A stretch of 64,000 nucleotides of DNA, from assembly GCA_003054665.1 (NCBI GenBank), contig QAYY01000022.1, forward strand, positions 124,001 to 188,000. The letters are read 5' to 3'. Shown in pieces: positions 48,912 to 55,845 of the stretch. Numbering within the stretch: the stretch's first letter is position 1; each line of letters begins with the position of its first letter. The DNA comes from Opitutaceae bacterium EW11 (GTDB lineage Bacteria > Verrucomicrobiota > Verrucomicrobiia > Opitutales > Opitutaceae). The notes under the pieces are model-generated. The model ran no database searches. It was given only the letters and a program-made list of their open reading frames with translations, and had not been told where the DNA came from. Both the position numbers and the translations under genes were made by a program.

Positions 48912-48953
48912 GGTGCGCCGTTGGATGGCACGGCGCACCTGCAAAACTTTTTC
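48912..48953 (+). terminator. probable terminator of leuCD
   Basis: Perfect 10-bp stem ggtgcgccgt (48912-48921) with acggcgcacc (48930-48939), 8-base loop. A run of five T comes only after eight further bases, so efficiency may be limited. Confidence 0.6.
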
Positions 48954-48995
48954 TGAATCTTTTCCTGCGGACGCGCGTCACACCTCGGAATCCCT

Positions 48996-49619
48996 ATGCT
49001 TCTGCTCTCGGTCATTGATGGAATGCGCGTTATCAAGGAGGCCGGCTTGCTGGCCTACCCGCTGGGTCTCTGTTCCGTGGTCGCGGTGTTTATCATCTGC
49101 GAGCGCAGTTTCGCTCTTCGAAACGCCGCGATCGTTCCGGCGGACCTGACGGATTCCGTGCTGCAGGGGCGTACGGTTTCGGGCGGTCAGCACTCCGCTC
49201 TCGGCCGAATCATCAGTTTCGTGGAGCGCCATCCCGGAGATGACGACGGCGCCAAAGCCTATGCGCGACTCGAGATCATGAAGATGGAGCGCGGGGTGAG
49301 TTACCTCGACACCATCTACACGGGCGCGCCGCTGATCGGATTGATCGGTACGGTGTCCGGATTGCTGGCGGCGTTCTCGGTCATCGATCCGCAGACACGC
49401 ATGCCCGACCCGGTGAAGTTCACGGAAAGCGTCGGCTACGCCCTTTCCGCGACGCTCATCGGTCTGGTTATCGCGGTCATCGCTCTTGTCGGGAACGGTT
49501 ATCTTCAGCGCCGGATCGACCATCACGCGGCGCGGCTCGACGTTTTGCTCGAACGCATCCTGGCTCATCACGCCGGCCGCGGGGTGACGAAGATGGAGAG
49601 CAAGGAACTCGTTTCATGA
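48996..49619 (+). CDS. exbB: MotA/TolQ/ExbB proton channel family protein
   Basis: 207 residues with three membrane segments: about 18-35 (LLAYPLGLCSVVAVFIIC), 107-125 (TGAPLIGLIGTVSGLLAAF) and 146-168 (GYALSATLIGLVIAVIALVGNGY). The GLIGTVSGLLAAF segment with its conserved Thr/Gly pattern is the ExbB/TolQ hallmark. With ExbD it uses the proton gradient to drive TonB- or Tol-like energy transfer to the outer membrane. Stop overlaps exbD start by ATGA. No TonB gene is adjacent. Confidence 0.92.
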   Translation: MLLLSVIDGMRVIKEAGLLAYPLGLCSVVAVFIICERSFALRNAAIVPADLTDSVLQGRTVSGGQHSALGRIISFVERHPGDDDGAKAYARLEIMKMERGVSYLDTIYTGAPLIGLIGTVSGLLAAFSVIDPQTRMPDPVKFTESVGYALSATLIGLVIAVIALVGNGYLQRRIDHHAARLDVLLERILAHHAGRGVTKMESKELVS

Positions 49620-50020
49620 GCGGCCTTGGCCTACGGATCAAACGCCACCACCGGCCCGAGCTGCCGCTGGTGCCGCTCATCGACGTGCTGGTGATGCTCG
49701 TGCTTTTTTCGTTCGTGACGATGCGGTTTGCGTCGACCCAGACGCTGAACATCACGCTGCCGAAGGTCGAAACCGCGGGCAAAAACCTCTTCGACGGCAC
49801 CGTGACACTGTCGATCGACAAGGACGGACTGATGCGCTTCAACGGCAAACCCGCGACGCGCGATCAACTCCGTGCGCTGCTTGCCCAAGTGAAGAACATC
49901 AATCGCGACACTCCGGTGCTGATCAGCGCCGACGAGAAGACCCCGCTGGAGCACGTGACCTTCGTGATGGATGTCTGCCGCCAGACAGGCCTGAACAAAT
50001 TCAGCCTGCAGAGTCGGTGA
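49616..50020 (+). CDS. exbD: ExbD/TolR biopolymer transport protein
   Basis: 134 residues: a short cytoplasmic N-terminus, a single membrane helix (about 18-40, LPLVPLIDVLVMLVLFSFVTM) containing the conserved proton-binding Asp in LIDVLVM, and a periplasmic domain ending in a TolR-like fold (DTPVLISADEKTPLEHVTFVMDVCRQTGLNKFSL). Partner of the ExbB-like protein, with four-base overlap. Followed by the 520-base ilv leader region. Confidence 0.93.
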   Translation: MSGLGLRIKRHHRPELPLVPLIDVLVMLVLFSFVTMRFASTQTLNITLPKVETAGKNLFDGTVTLSIDKDGLMRFNGKPATRDQLRALLAQVKNINRDTPVLISADEKTPLEHVTFVMDVCRQTGLNKFSLQSR

Positions 50021-50040
50021 CCGGCCGCGGCGCGGATGCG

Positions 50041-50290
50041 CCGCGGAGAAGTTGGAATTTGGAAGTTAGTAGTTGGTGGTTGGACACTCTGGTGCGCATG
50101 GTTCTTGGGCGCCGGTGACGTCGCCAGGGGCGGTTGTCGTGTCTCGCGGAGCGACGACGGGCGCGAAGCCGAAGTCGCTGAACTTCGGAAAAGAGCCCAT
50201 TCTGCTTTGCCTATCGCCGGTAGAGAACACGCGTCGGAGTCGCTTTGTCTTCCCGAATTTCCAAAATGCGAGATTCCAACTTCTCCGCGG
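50041..50290. repeat. 250-bp element with 18-bp perfect terminal inverted repeats
   Basis: The 18 bases at 50041-50058 (ccgcgg...ggaat) recur as an exact reverse complement at 50273-50290, with partial match continuing inward (a TTTGGAA-like word). Inside is a further hairpin, 7-bp stem at 50169-50175/50182-50188. The right end overlaps another perfect stem, 50285-50292/50299-50306. No open frame inside resembles a protein. It lies between exbD and the ilv leader peptide. It may be a small non-autonomous mobile element or a structured 5' region; no target-site duplication was seen. Confidence 0.6.
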
Positions 50291-50357
50291 TGCCTCGACA
50301 CCGCGGCCAAAACTAATTCTTGACGGCGCGCGGCTGTCCTGCCACTCGTCCCGCCAC

Positions 50358-50444
50358 ATGTCCTCCACGTTCGAATCACGCGCATTCGCCGCTCCTGCAA
50401 GCCTCGTCCTTGCGGTCGTCGTCGTTACGAACGTCGCACCGTAG
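50358..50444 (+). CDS. ilvBN operon leader peptide (IvbL-like)
   Basis: 28-residue open frame starting ATG at 50358: MSSTFESRAFAAPASLVLAV continuing VVVTNVAP and a TAG stop at 50442. It has six Val codons, four of them consecutive (V20-V23), plus two Leu, close to the C-terminus. The E. coli ilvBN leader IvbL likewise has Val runs and ends in NAP. The ribosome stalls on the Val codons when charged Val-tRNA is scarce. The frame lies just before the terminator at 50471-50500 and 97 bases before ilvB. Its last codons (GCA CCG TAG) are themselves part of the antiterminator. No Shine-Dalgarno is evident. Confidence 0.82.
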   Translation: MSSTFESRAFAAPASLVLAVVVVTNVAP

Positions 50445-50503
50445 GGCATAAACGAATCCAAAACCCTTTGCCCCTCCGGTGCCAACCGGAGGGGCTTTTT
50501 GTT
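50411..50503 (+). terminator. ilvBN transcription attenuator
   Basis: Three mutually exclusive pairings are visible. Terminator: cccctccggt (50471-50480) with accggagggg (50485-50494), perfect 10 bp, loop gcca, then CTTTTTGTTT. Antiterminator: 50436-50446 (gcaccgtaggg) pairs with 50472-50482 (ccctccggtgc) at 10 of 11 positions, removing the terminator's left arm. Pause hairpin: 50411-50416 with 50438-50443, 6 bp with one G-U. A ribosome stalled at Val codons 50415-50426 would free the antiterminator; one reaching the stop codon would cover it and allow termination. This is classic amino-acid attenuation. Confidence 0.85.
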
Positions 50504-50540
50504 TCTCCGGTGCGGCGCAGAAGGGGCTCCAAAAAACGCC

Positions 50541-52214
50541 ATGAAACTCACCGGAGCCATCATCCTCAGAACCCTGTTGGAACGACAGGGTATCCGCATC
50601 CTCTCGGGCATGCCCGGCGGCGCCAACCTGCCGCTGTACGACGCCCTGCATGAAAGCCACATCCAGCACGTTCTCGCCCGGCACGAACAGGGCGCCGGGT
50701 TCATCGCGCAGGGCCAGGCGCGGGCCACCGGCCGCGCGGCCGTGTGCCTCGCCACGTCCGGCCCCGGGGCGACGAATCTGCTCACCGCCATCGCCGACGC
50801 CCGCCTCGATTCCATCCCCCTCGTGGCGATCACAGGGCAGGTGCCGCAGGCGTTGATCGGTACGGACGCGTTCCAGGAAGTGGATACGTACGGGCTCACC
50901 GTGCCGATCACCAAACACAACTTCCTCGTGCGCTCGGCGCGGGAACTCCTCGAGGTGATTCCGCTCGCCTTCGAGATCGCCGAATCGGGCCGCCCGGGCC
51001 CGGTGGTGGTGGATGTGCCGAAGGATGTGCTGCAGGCGTCGATCGAGGTGTCGTCGTGGCCGGTCCCTGGAAAGGGGCAGCCGACGCCGCCGTGTGCGGA
51101 TGCTCAGATCGACGAACTCGCGCGTCAGCTGCACGCAGCCGCGCGGCCGGTGTTGTACATCGGCGGAGGCGCGGCGAACACGCGCGCCGCGGCGTCGTTG
51201 CGCCAGCTGTCGCAGCGGGAGGACCTTCCCTCGGTGTGCACGTTGATGGGGCTCGGGGTGATGAACGCCGACGCGCCGCTGCACATGGGCATGCTCGGCA
51301 TGCACGGCCTCAAGGGTACCAACGTTCTCCTGAACGAAGCGGACTTCATCTTCGCCATCGGAGCCCGTTTCGACGACCGCGCCACGGGAAAACTCGCGGA
51401 GTTCTGCCCGTCGGCGACGATTGCGCATGTCGACATCGATCCGTCCGAAATCGGCAAGAACAAGAAAGCGCATCTCGCCTTGATCGGCGATGCGGCCGAC
51501 GTGGCGGAGCGCCTCGCGTCCCGAATGGAGACGAAGCGCCGTCCCGAGTGGCGCGATCGAGCGCTCGAACTGAAGCGCCAGTATCCGCTGCATGCGCCGG
51601 CGGACGAGCCGCTGCATCCGGTGAACGTGATCCGCGCCCTCGCTGCCTCGCTGCCGGGCGACAGCATCGTGACGACGGACGTGGGGCAGCACCAGATGTG
51701 GGTGGCGCAGGCGTATCCGTTTTCGGAGCCGCGAACGCTGCAGACGTCGGGCGGCCTCGGCACGATGGGCTTCGGGCTTCCCGCCGCGATCGGAGCCGCA
51801 CTCGCAGCTCCGGGGCGCCGCGGGCTGTGCGTGAGCGGCGACGGTTCGATCCTGATGAACGTCCAGGAACTCGCCACCCTCGCCGAATGGAATCTGCCGG
51901 TGAAGACCGTCATCTTCAACAACGCCAACCTCGGGCTCGTGCGCCAACAGCAACAGCTCTTCTACGGAGGCCGCTACTCGGCGTCCCGGCTGGACAAAGC
52001 TCCGGACTTCGCCGCGCTTGCCCGCGCATTCGGGATTCCCGCCTGCCGGATCGACCGCGACACCGAGGATCCTCTCGCCGCGCTCCGCGAGGCGCTGTCG
52101 GGCGACGGGCCGTGTGTGGTGGATCTTCAGATACACGAGACGACGAACGTGTACCCCATGGTGCCTCCCGGCGCGGCGAACCATCAGACGATCACCGAAC
52201 CTGCGTATGCCTGA
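50541..52214 (+). CDS. ilvB: acetolactate synthase large (catalytic) subunit, AHAS I-like
   Basis: 557-residue ThDP enzyme joining two pyruvates to acetolactate (or pyruvate and 2-ketobutyrate), first common step to Val, Leu and Ile. N-terminal pyrimidine-binding domain with catalytic Glu in LARHEQGAGFIAQG, central FAD domain (IGARFDDRATGKLAEF), C-terminal ThDP motif GDGSILMNVQELATLAEWNLPVKTVIFNNANLG. Starts MKLTGAIILRTLLERQGI. Short small subunit follows, and a Val-rich leader peptide precedes it, as in enterobacterial ilvBN (AHAS I) rather than ilvIH. Expression is predicted to fall when Val/Leu is plentiful through the leader attenuator. Confidence 0.96.
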   Translation: MKLTGAIILRTLLERQGIRILSGMPGGANLPLYDALHESHIQHVLARHEQGAGFIAQGQARATGRAAVCLATSGPGATNLLTAIADARLDSIPLVAITGQVPQALIGTDAFQEVDTYGLTVPITKHNFLVRSARELLEVIPLAFEIAESGRPGPVVVDVPKDVLQASIEVSSWPVPGKGQPTPPCADAQIDELARQLHAAARPVLYIGGGAANTRAAASLRQLSQREDLPSVCTLMGLGVMNADAPLHMGMLGMHGLKGTNVLLNEADFIFAIGARFDDRATGKLAEFCPSATIAHVDIDPSEIGKNKKAHLALIGDAADVAERLASRMETKRRPEWRDRALELKRQYPLHAPADEPLHPVNVIRALAASLPGDSIVTTDVGQHQMWVAQAYPFSEPRTLQTSGGLGTMGFGLPAAIGAALAAPGRRGLCVSGDGSILMNVQELATLAEWNLPVKTVIFNNANLGLVRQQQQLFYGGRYSASRLDKAPDFAALARAFGIPACRIDRDTEDPLAALREALSGDGPCVVDLQIHETTNVYPMVPPGAANHQTITEPAYA

Positions 52215-52515
52215 AAACCATCCTTTCACCATGATTCTCGAACTCCATGTCAGAAACCACCCCGGTGCGCTTTCGCACATCACGGGGCTTTTCGCCCGCC
52301 GTGCCTTCAACCTGGACGCCATCTTCTGCGTCCCTGAACGCGAACGGGACCAGAGCGTCATCTTCCTGCAGGTCGTGGACGAGCCGCGGCTGCCGCAGGT
52401 GGAAAAACAACTCGCGCGCCTGTACGACGTGCTGTCCATCCGCCAGCGTCCGGACCTCGGTTGCGAGTTTTTCGCGAATCTCGCCGCCGCCGCGTCGCCC
52501 GTGTCGACGGCGTAA
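52207..52515 (+). CDS. ilvN: acetolactate synthase small (regulatory) subunit, short IlvN type
   Basis: 102-residue single ACT-domain protein: MILELHVRNHPGALSHITGLFARRAFNLDAIFCVPERERDQ, very like E. coli IlvN (96 aa), and lacking the long C-terminal domain of IlvH-type subunits (about 160 aa). It binds Val for feedback control and stimulates the large subunit. ATG 52207 overlaps the ilvB stop by eight bases; a second ATG at 52231 would remove eight residues. Translationally coupled to ilvB. Confidence 0.93.
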   Translation: MPENHPFTMILELHVRNHPGALSHITGLFARRAFNLDAIFCVPERERDQSVIFLQVVDEPRLPQVEKQLARLYDVLSIRQRPDLGCEFFANLAAAASPVSTA

Positions 52516-52584
52516 GTGTCGTCGTCCGCCGCGGCCGCACCTTCAACCTTGCCGGCGCGCGTGGCCTTTGACCCATTCGGCGGT

Positions 52585-53271
52585 ATGAAAATTGTCATCA
52601 CCGGAGTCACTCGTGGATTGGGGCGTGCTCTGGCCGAGGAGTTCATCCGCGGCGGGCACACCGTGATCGGCTGCGGGCGTGGGGCCGAGGGCATCCTCGA
52701 TCTTCGTTTCGCTCACGCCGCCCCCCAGGACTTCTCGGTCGTGGACGTGGCGGAGCCGACCAAAGTGGAGATGTGGGCCGAGCGCGTTATCGGCATTCAC
52801 GGCGCGCCCGATTTTCTCATCAACAACGCCGCACTGATGAACGTTCCGGCGCCGCTGTGGAAGGTTCCGGCACAGGAGTTCTCGAAGCTGATCGACGTTA
52901 ACATCAAGGGCGTCGCGAACGTCATCCGCGCCTTCGTGCCCGACATGATCAAGGCCAAGAAGGGCGTGATCGTGAACCTCAGCTCCGGTTGGGGGCGTTC
53001 CGTTTCTCCCGAGGTCGCTCCTTACTGTGCCTCCAAGTGGGCGATTGAAGGTTTGACCAAGGCGCTTGCGGAGGAACTGCCCGAGGGCATGGCGGCGATC
53101 CCGCTCAACCCTGGCGTGATCGACACCGACATGCTGCGTCAGGCGTGGTCAGACGGTGCGGCGAGCTACCCGAAAGCGGAGGTCTGGGCAAAAAAAGCCG
53201 CGGACTTCATCGTGCGGCTCGGGCCGAAGGAGAACGGCCAATCCATTTCGGTCGGCGGCTTCGAGGACTGA
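52585..53271 (+). CDS. short-chain dehydrogenase/reductase
   Basis: 228 residues with the SDR Rossmann fold: cofactor motif GVTRGLG near the N-terminus, NNAAL, and the active-site Ser and YxxxK in NLSSGWGRSVSPEVAPYCASK. NAD(P)-dependent oxidoreductase of unknown substrate. Starts MKIVITG; a GTG 23 codons upstream directly after ilvN is possible but adds low-complexity residues. It may be the last gene of the ilvBN transcript (69 bases after ilvN) but no ilv role is known. Confidence 0.92.
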   Translation: MKIVITGVTRGLGRALAEEFIRGGHTVIGCGRGAEGILDLRFAHAAPQDFSVVDVAEPTKVEMWAERVIGIHGAPDFLINNAALMNVPAPLWKVPAQEFSKLIDVNIKGVANVIRAFVPDMIKAKKGVIVNLSSGWGRSVSPEVAPYCASKWAIEGLTKALAEELPEGMAAIPLNPGVIDTDMLRQAWSDGAASYPKAEVWAKKAADFIVRLGPKENGQSISVGGFED

Positions 53272-53572
53272 CCGGGCTGCGGATTCTTCGCCACCGGAAG
53301 CGAGATCGACCGCTACCGTCTTCAGCGGGGGGCCGTTGTTTGGCGCCCCGAACCCGGCCAGAGGACGGTCGTGGTTGTCGCCACCGAGCTTATACGGCTG
53401 GCAGCACTGCATTCAGCCACGCCTGCATGCCGTATTCGGAAATTCGTGCGCGGCCGGTTGCGCCCTTTGGCGGCGCGATTCTCTTATCGAATGCCCCCAA
53501 CCAGCCAGACGGGAATCGGCCCGCGCAGGAGAGTCGGCGGATTTGACGGCTGACGTTGCGACAAGGAGCGTG
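53272..53572 (+). other. gene-free gap before the phosphorelay cluster
   Basis: 301 bases between the SDR gene and the CHASE3 kinase. Open frames running through it are in-frame extensions of the flanking genes without family features. An AAGGAG Shine-Dalgarno-like sequence at 53563-53568 precedes the kinase ATG. No terminator or clear promoter was recognised. Confidence 0.5.
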
Positions 53573-55384
53573 ATGGACCGTAGCCGCGAAAAAGTTACAA
53601 TCGGTCTGCTGGTGCTGTCGCTCGCCATGCTGGTGGTGCTCGCAGGGGCGGCGTATCGGACGATCGAAGCCTTTCAGCGCTCGCGTGCGGAACTGCTTCA
53701 GAGCAGGGAAAGGTTGCGTGAGGCGGCGGAGTTGGTCTCGACCCTCCGTCGCTTGGTCGGAGATGTCCGCGGCTACGTGATCGCCGGCCGGGAAGAGTAC
53801 GTCAGTGGAATGCCGGCCGCCATCGAAGAGCTGCGAATCCGCACCCGGACGCTGAAAGTACAAGTGGAAGACAATACGGCCGGCTCCCGCTTTGTCGCGG
53901 AGTTTGAGCCGCTCCTCGAGCAGCGGATCGCCCGGCTCAACGAGACGGTCGCCTTGCGGCGGGAACGTGGGAAAAGCGCGGCCGAAGAATTCGGCAGTAC
54001 GGGTCAGGGACGCGATATGGACAATGCGATTGCGAGGCGCGTGAGCGAGTTTCGCGCGGTTGAAGACAGCGCTGTCGCGGCGCGCATGGCCCGTCTGGAT
54101 CGGCATGCGCGGGTGACCTTCGTCCTGCTTGCGCTGGCGGTGGCCGGAAATGTCGTGCTGGTCACCGTGATCGCCGTCGTCCTCCGCCGGGAGTTGAGGA
54201 AGCGGGAGGAAATATCGGCGCGCCTGGAAACGGAGGCCGAACAGGCCCGAGTCGTGTCGGCGGATCTCCAGCGGAGCCAGCAGTTGTTCATGCGACTGTT
54301 CGAAAACTCCCCGGATGCGCTCGTCTTGGTGGACGCGGACCGGCGTATCGCACGGGCCAATGCGCGCGCCCACGAGCTCTTCGGCTGGACGTCCGGCACG
54401 CTCGACGGGCAGCTGCTCGATCTTCTGCTGCCGGAGCGGTTCCGCGCGAGGCATCTGGCCCACATGGCCGCGTATTTCAAGGCGCCGAAGGCGCGCCCCA
54501 TGGGGCAGGGATTGGATCTCTTCGGCCTTCGCAGCGGCGGCGACGAGTTTCCCGTGGACATCATGCTCAGCCCGATGGGAGGCGACACGAGCCCCCTCGT
54601 GCTGGCCGTGATCCGCGACATCACGCAGCGAAAGCAGGCGCAGCAGCACATCGAGCGGCTCAACGAGGATCTCCAGCGGCGCGCGGTGGACCTTGAGTAC
54701 GCGAACAAGGAGTTGGAGGCGTTTTCGTATTCAGTGTCTCACGACTTGCGGGCGCCGTTGCGGCATATCAACGGCTTCTCCGACATGCTGAAGGCCCACG
54801 CGGCGAACATGCTCGACGAGAAAGGCCGCCGATACCTCGACACCATCGTGGACGCGGCGAAACGCATGGGCGTGCTGATTGACGACCTGCTGATGTTTTC
54901 GAGAATGGGAAGGTCCGAAATGGTTCGCCAGCCGGTGAACCTCGCCGTTCTCGCCGAGGAGGCGAAGCGCGCGGTGGAAGACGAAGCGTCCAGCCGGAAT
55001 ATCCGCTGGAGCATCGCGAGCCTGCCCGAAGTGCAAGGCGACGTTGCTATGCTGCGCCAAGTGCTGTTCAATCTCGTGTCCAACGCGGTGAAATACACTC
55101 GGGCGCGATCCGAAGCTTTGATCGAGATCGGCACGGCTCCGAGTTCACCGGGTGAGGTGGTGTGCTTCGTCAAGGACAACGGGGCAGGATTCGACATGAA
55201 ATACGCTCACAAGCTCTTCGGCGTCTTCCAGAGACTCCATGGCTCGGCGGAGTTCGAGGGAACGGGCGTGGGGCTCGCGATCGTCCGGCGGATCGTGCAG
55301 CGGCACGGCGGGCGTGCCTGGGCCGAAGGCGCGCTGGACCAGGGAGCCACCTTCTATTTCAGCCTGCCGGCCAACGGCACCTGA
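53573..55384 (+). CDS. CHASE3-PAS sensor histidine kinase
   Basis: 603 residues. Membrane helix at about 8-28, CHASE3 extracytoplasmic sensor (about 35-175: SRERLREAAELVSTLRRLVGDVRGYVIAGREEY), second helix about 180-205, PAS domain (about 235-350: LFENSPDALVLVDADRRIARANARAHELFGW). The HisKA box has His390 in SYSVSHDLRAPLRH and the HATPase has NAVKYT, DNGAGFDM and GTGVGLAIVRRIV. The kinase core is the phytochrome-like type that often pairs with Rcp1-type single receivers, and such a receiver follows five bases after the stop. AAGGAG precedes the ATG, one of few clear Shine-Dalgarno sites in the window. Confidence 0.93.
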   Translation: MDRSREKVTIGLLVLSLAMLVVLAGAAYRTIEAFQRSRAELLQSRERLREAAELVSTLRRLVGDVRGYVIAGREEYVSGMPAAIEELRIRTRTLKVQVEDNTAGSRFVAEFEPLLEQRIARLNETVALRRERGKSAAEEFGSTGQGRDMDNAIARRVSEFRAVEDSAVAARMARLDRHARVTFVLLALAVAGNVVLVTVIAVVLRRELRKREEISARLETEAEQARVVSADLQRSQQLFMRLFENSPDALVLVDADRRIARANARAHELFGWTSGTLDGQLLDLLLPERFRARHLAHMAAYFKAPKARPMGQGLDLFGLRSGGDEFPVDIMLSPMGGDTSPLVLAVIRDITQRKQAQQHIERLNEDLQRRAVDLEYANKELEAFSYSVSHDLRAPLRHINGFSDMLKAHAANMLDEKGRRYLDTIVDAAKRMGVLIDDLLMFSRMGRSEMVRQPVNLAVLAEEAKRAVEDEASSRNIRWSIASLPEVQGDVAMLRQVLFNLVSNAVKYTRARSEALIEIGTAPSSPGEVVCFVKDNGAGFDMKYAHKLFGVFQRLHGSAEFEGTGVGLAIVRRIVQRHGGRAWAEGALDQGATFYFSLPANGT

Positions 55385-55389
55385 GCGCC

Positions 55390-55845
55390 ATGCAAAAACC
55401 CAAATGCATTCTTCTCGCCGAGGATAGTCCGCCGGACGTCGAAATGACGCTCTCCGCGCTCGAATCGTATCACCTTACGAACGCCGTCGTCGTGGTGGAG
55501 GACGGAGAACAGGCGCTGGATTTTCTCTATCGCCGGGGAAAATTCGAGGGGCGCCAGGACGGTGACCCCGTTGTGATCCTGCTCGACCTGAAGATGCCGA
55601 AGGTCGACGGCATGGAAGTCCTGCGCGTCATCAAGTCGGACTCCTCTCTCCGCAAGATTCCGGTGGTCGTGCTCACCTCGTCGCGAGAGGAGCAGGATGT
55701 GGTGAAGAGCTATGAGCTGGGAGTGAACGCCTACGTGGTGAAGCCCGTGGGCTTCCAGCAGTTCGTCGAAGCCGTGCGCCAACTGGGCGCATTCTGGACC
55801 GTCCACAACGAACCCCCGCCGGGCTGCACCGTGCTGACCCGGTGA
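55390..55845 (+). CDS. single-domain response regulator (Rcp1-like)
   Basis: 151-residue receiver with no output domain. Acidic pocket ED at 11-12, phospho-acceptor Asp66 in VVILLDLKMPKVDGMEVL, the Thr/Ser VLTSS and Lys in YVVKPVGFQQFVEAV. The insert YRRGKFEGRQDGDP and the C-terminal length are typical of Rcp1-type regulators that serve phytochrome-like kinases. Five bases after the kinase; its stop overlaps the GTG of the hybrid kinase (GTGA). Likely a phosphate shuttle between the two kinases, or a protein-interaction output. Confidence 0.94.
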   Translation: MQKPKCILLAEDSPPDVEMTLSALESYHLTNAVVVVEDGEQALDFLYRRGKFEGRQDGDPVVILLDLKMPKVDGMEVLRVIKSDSSLRKIPVVVLTSSREEQDVVKSYELGVNAYVVKPVGFQQFVEAVRQLGAFWTVHNEPPPGCTVLTR

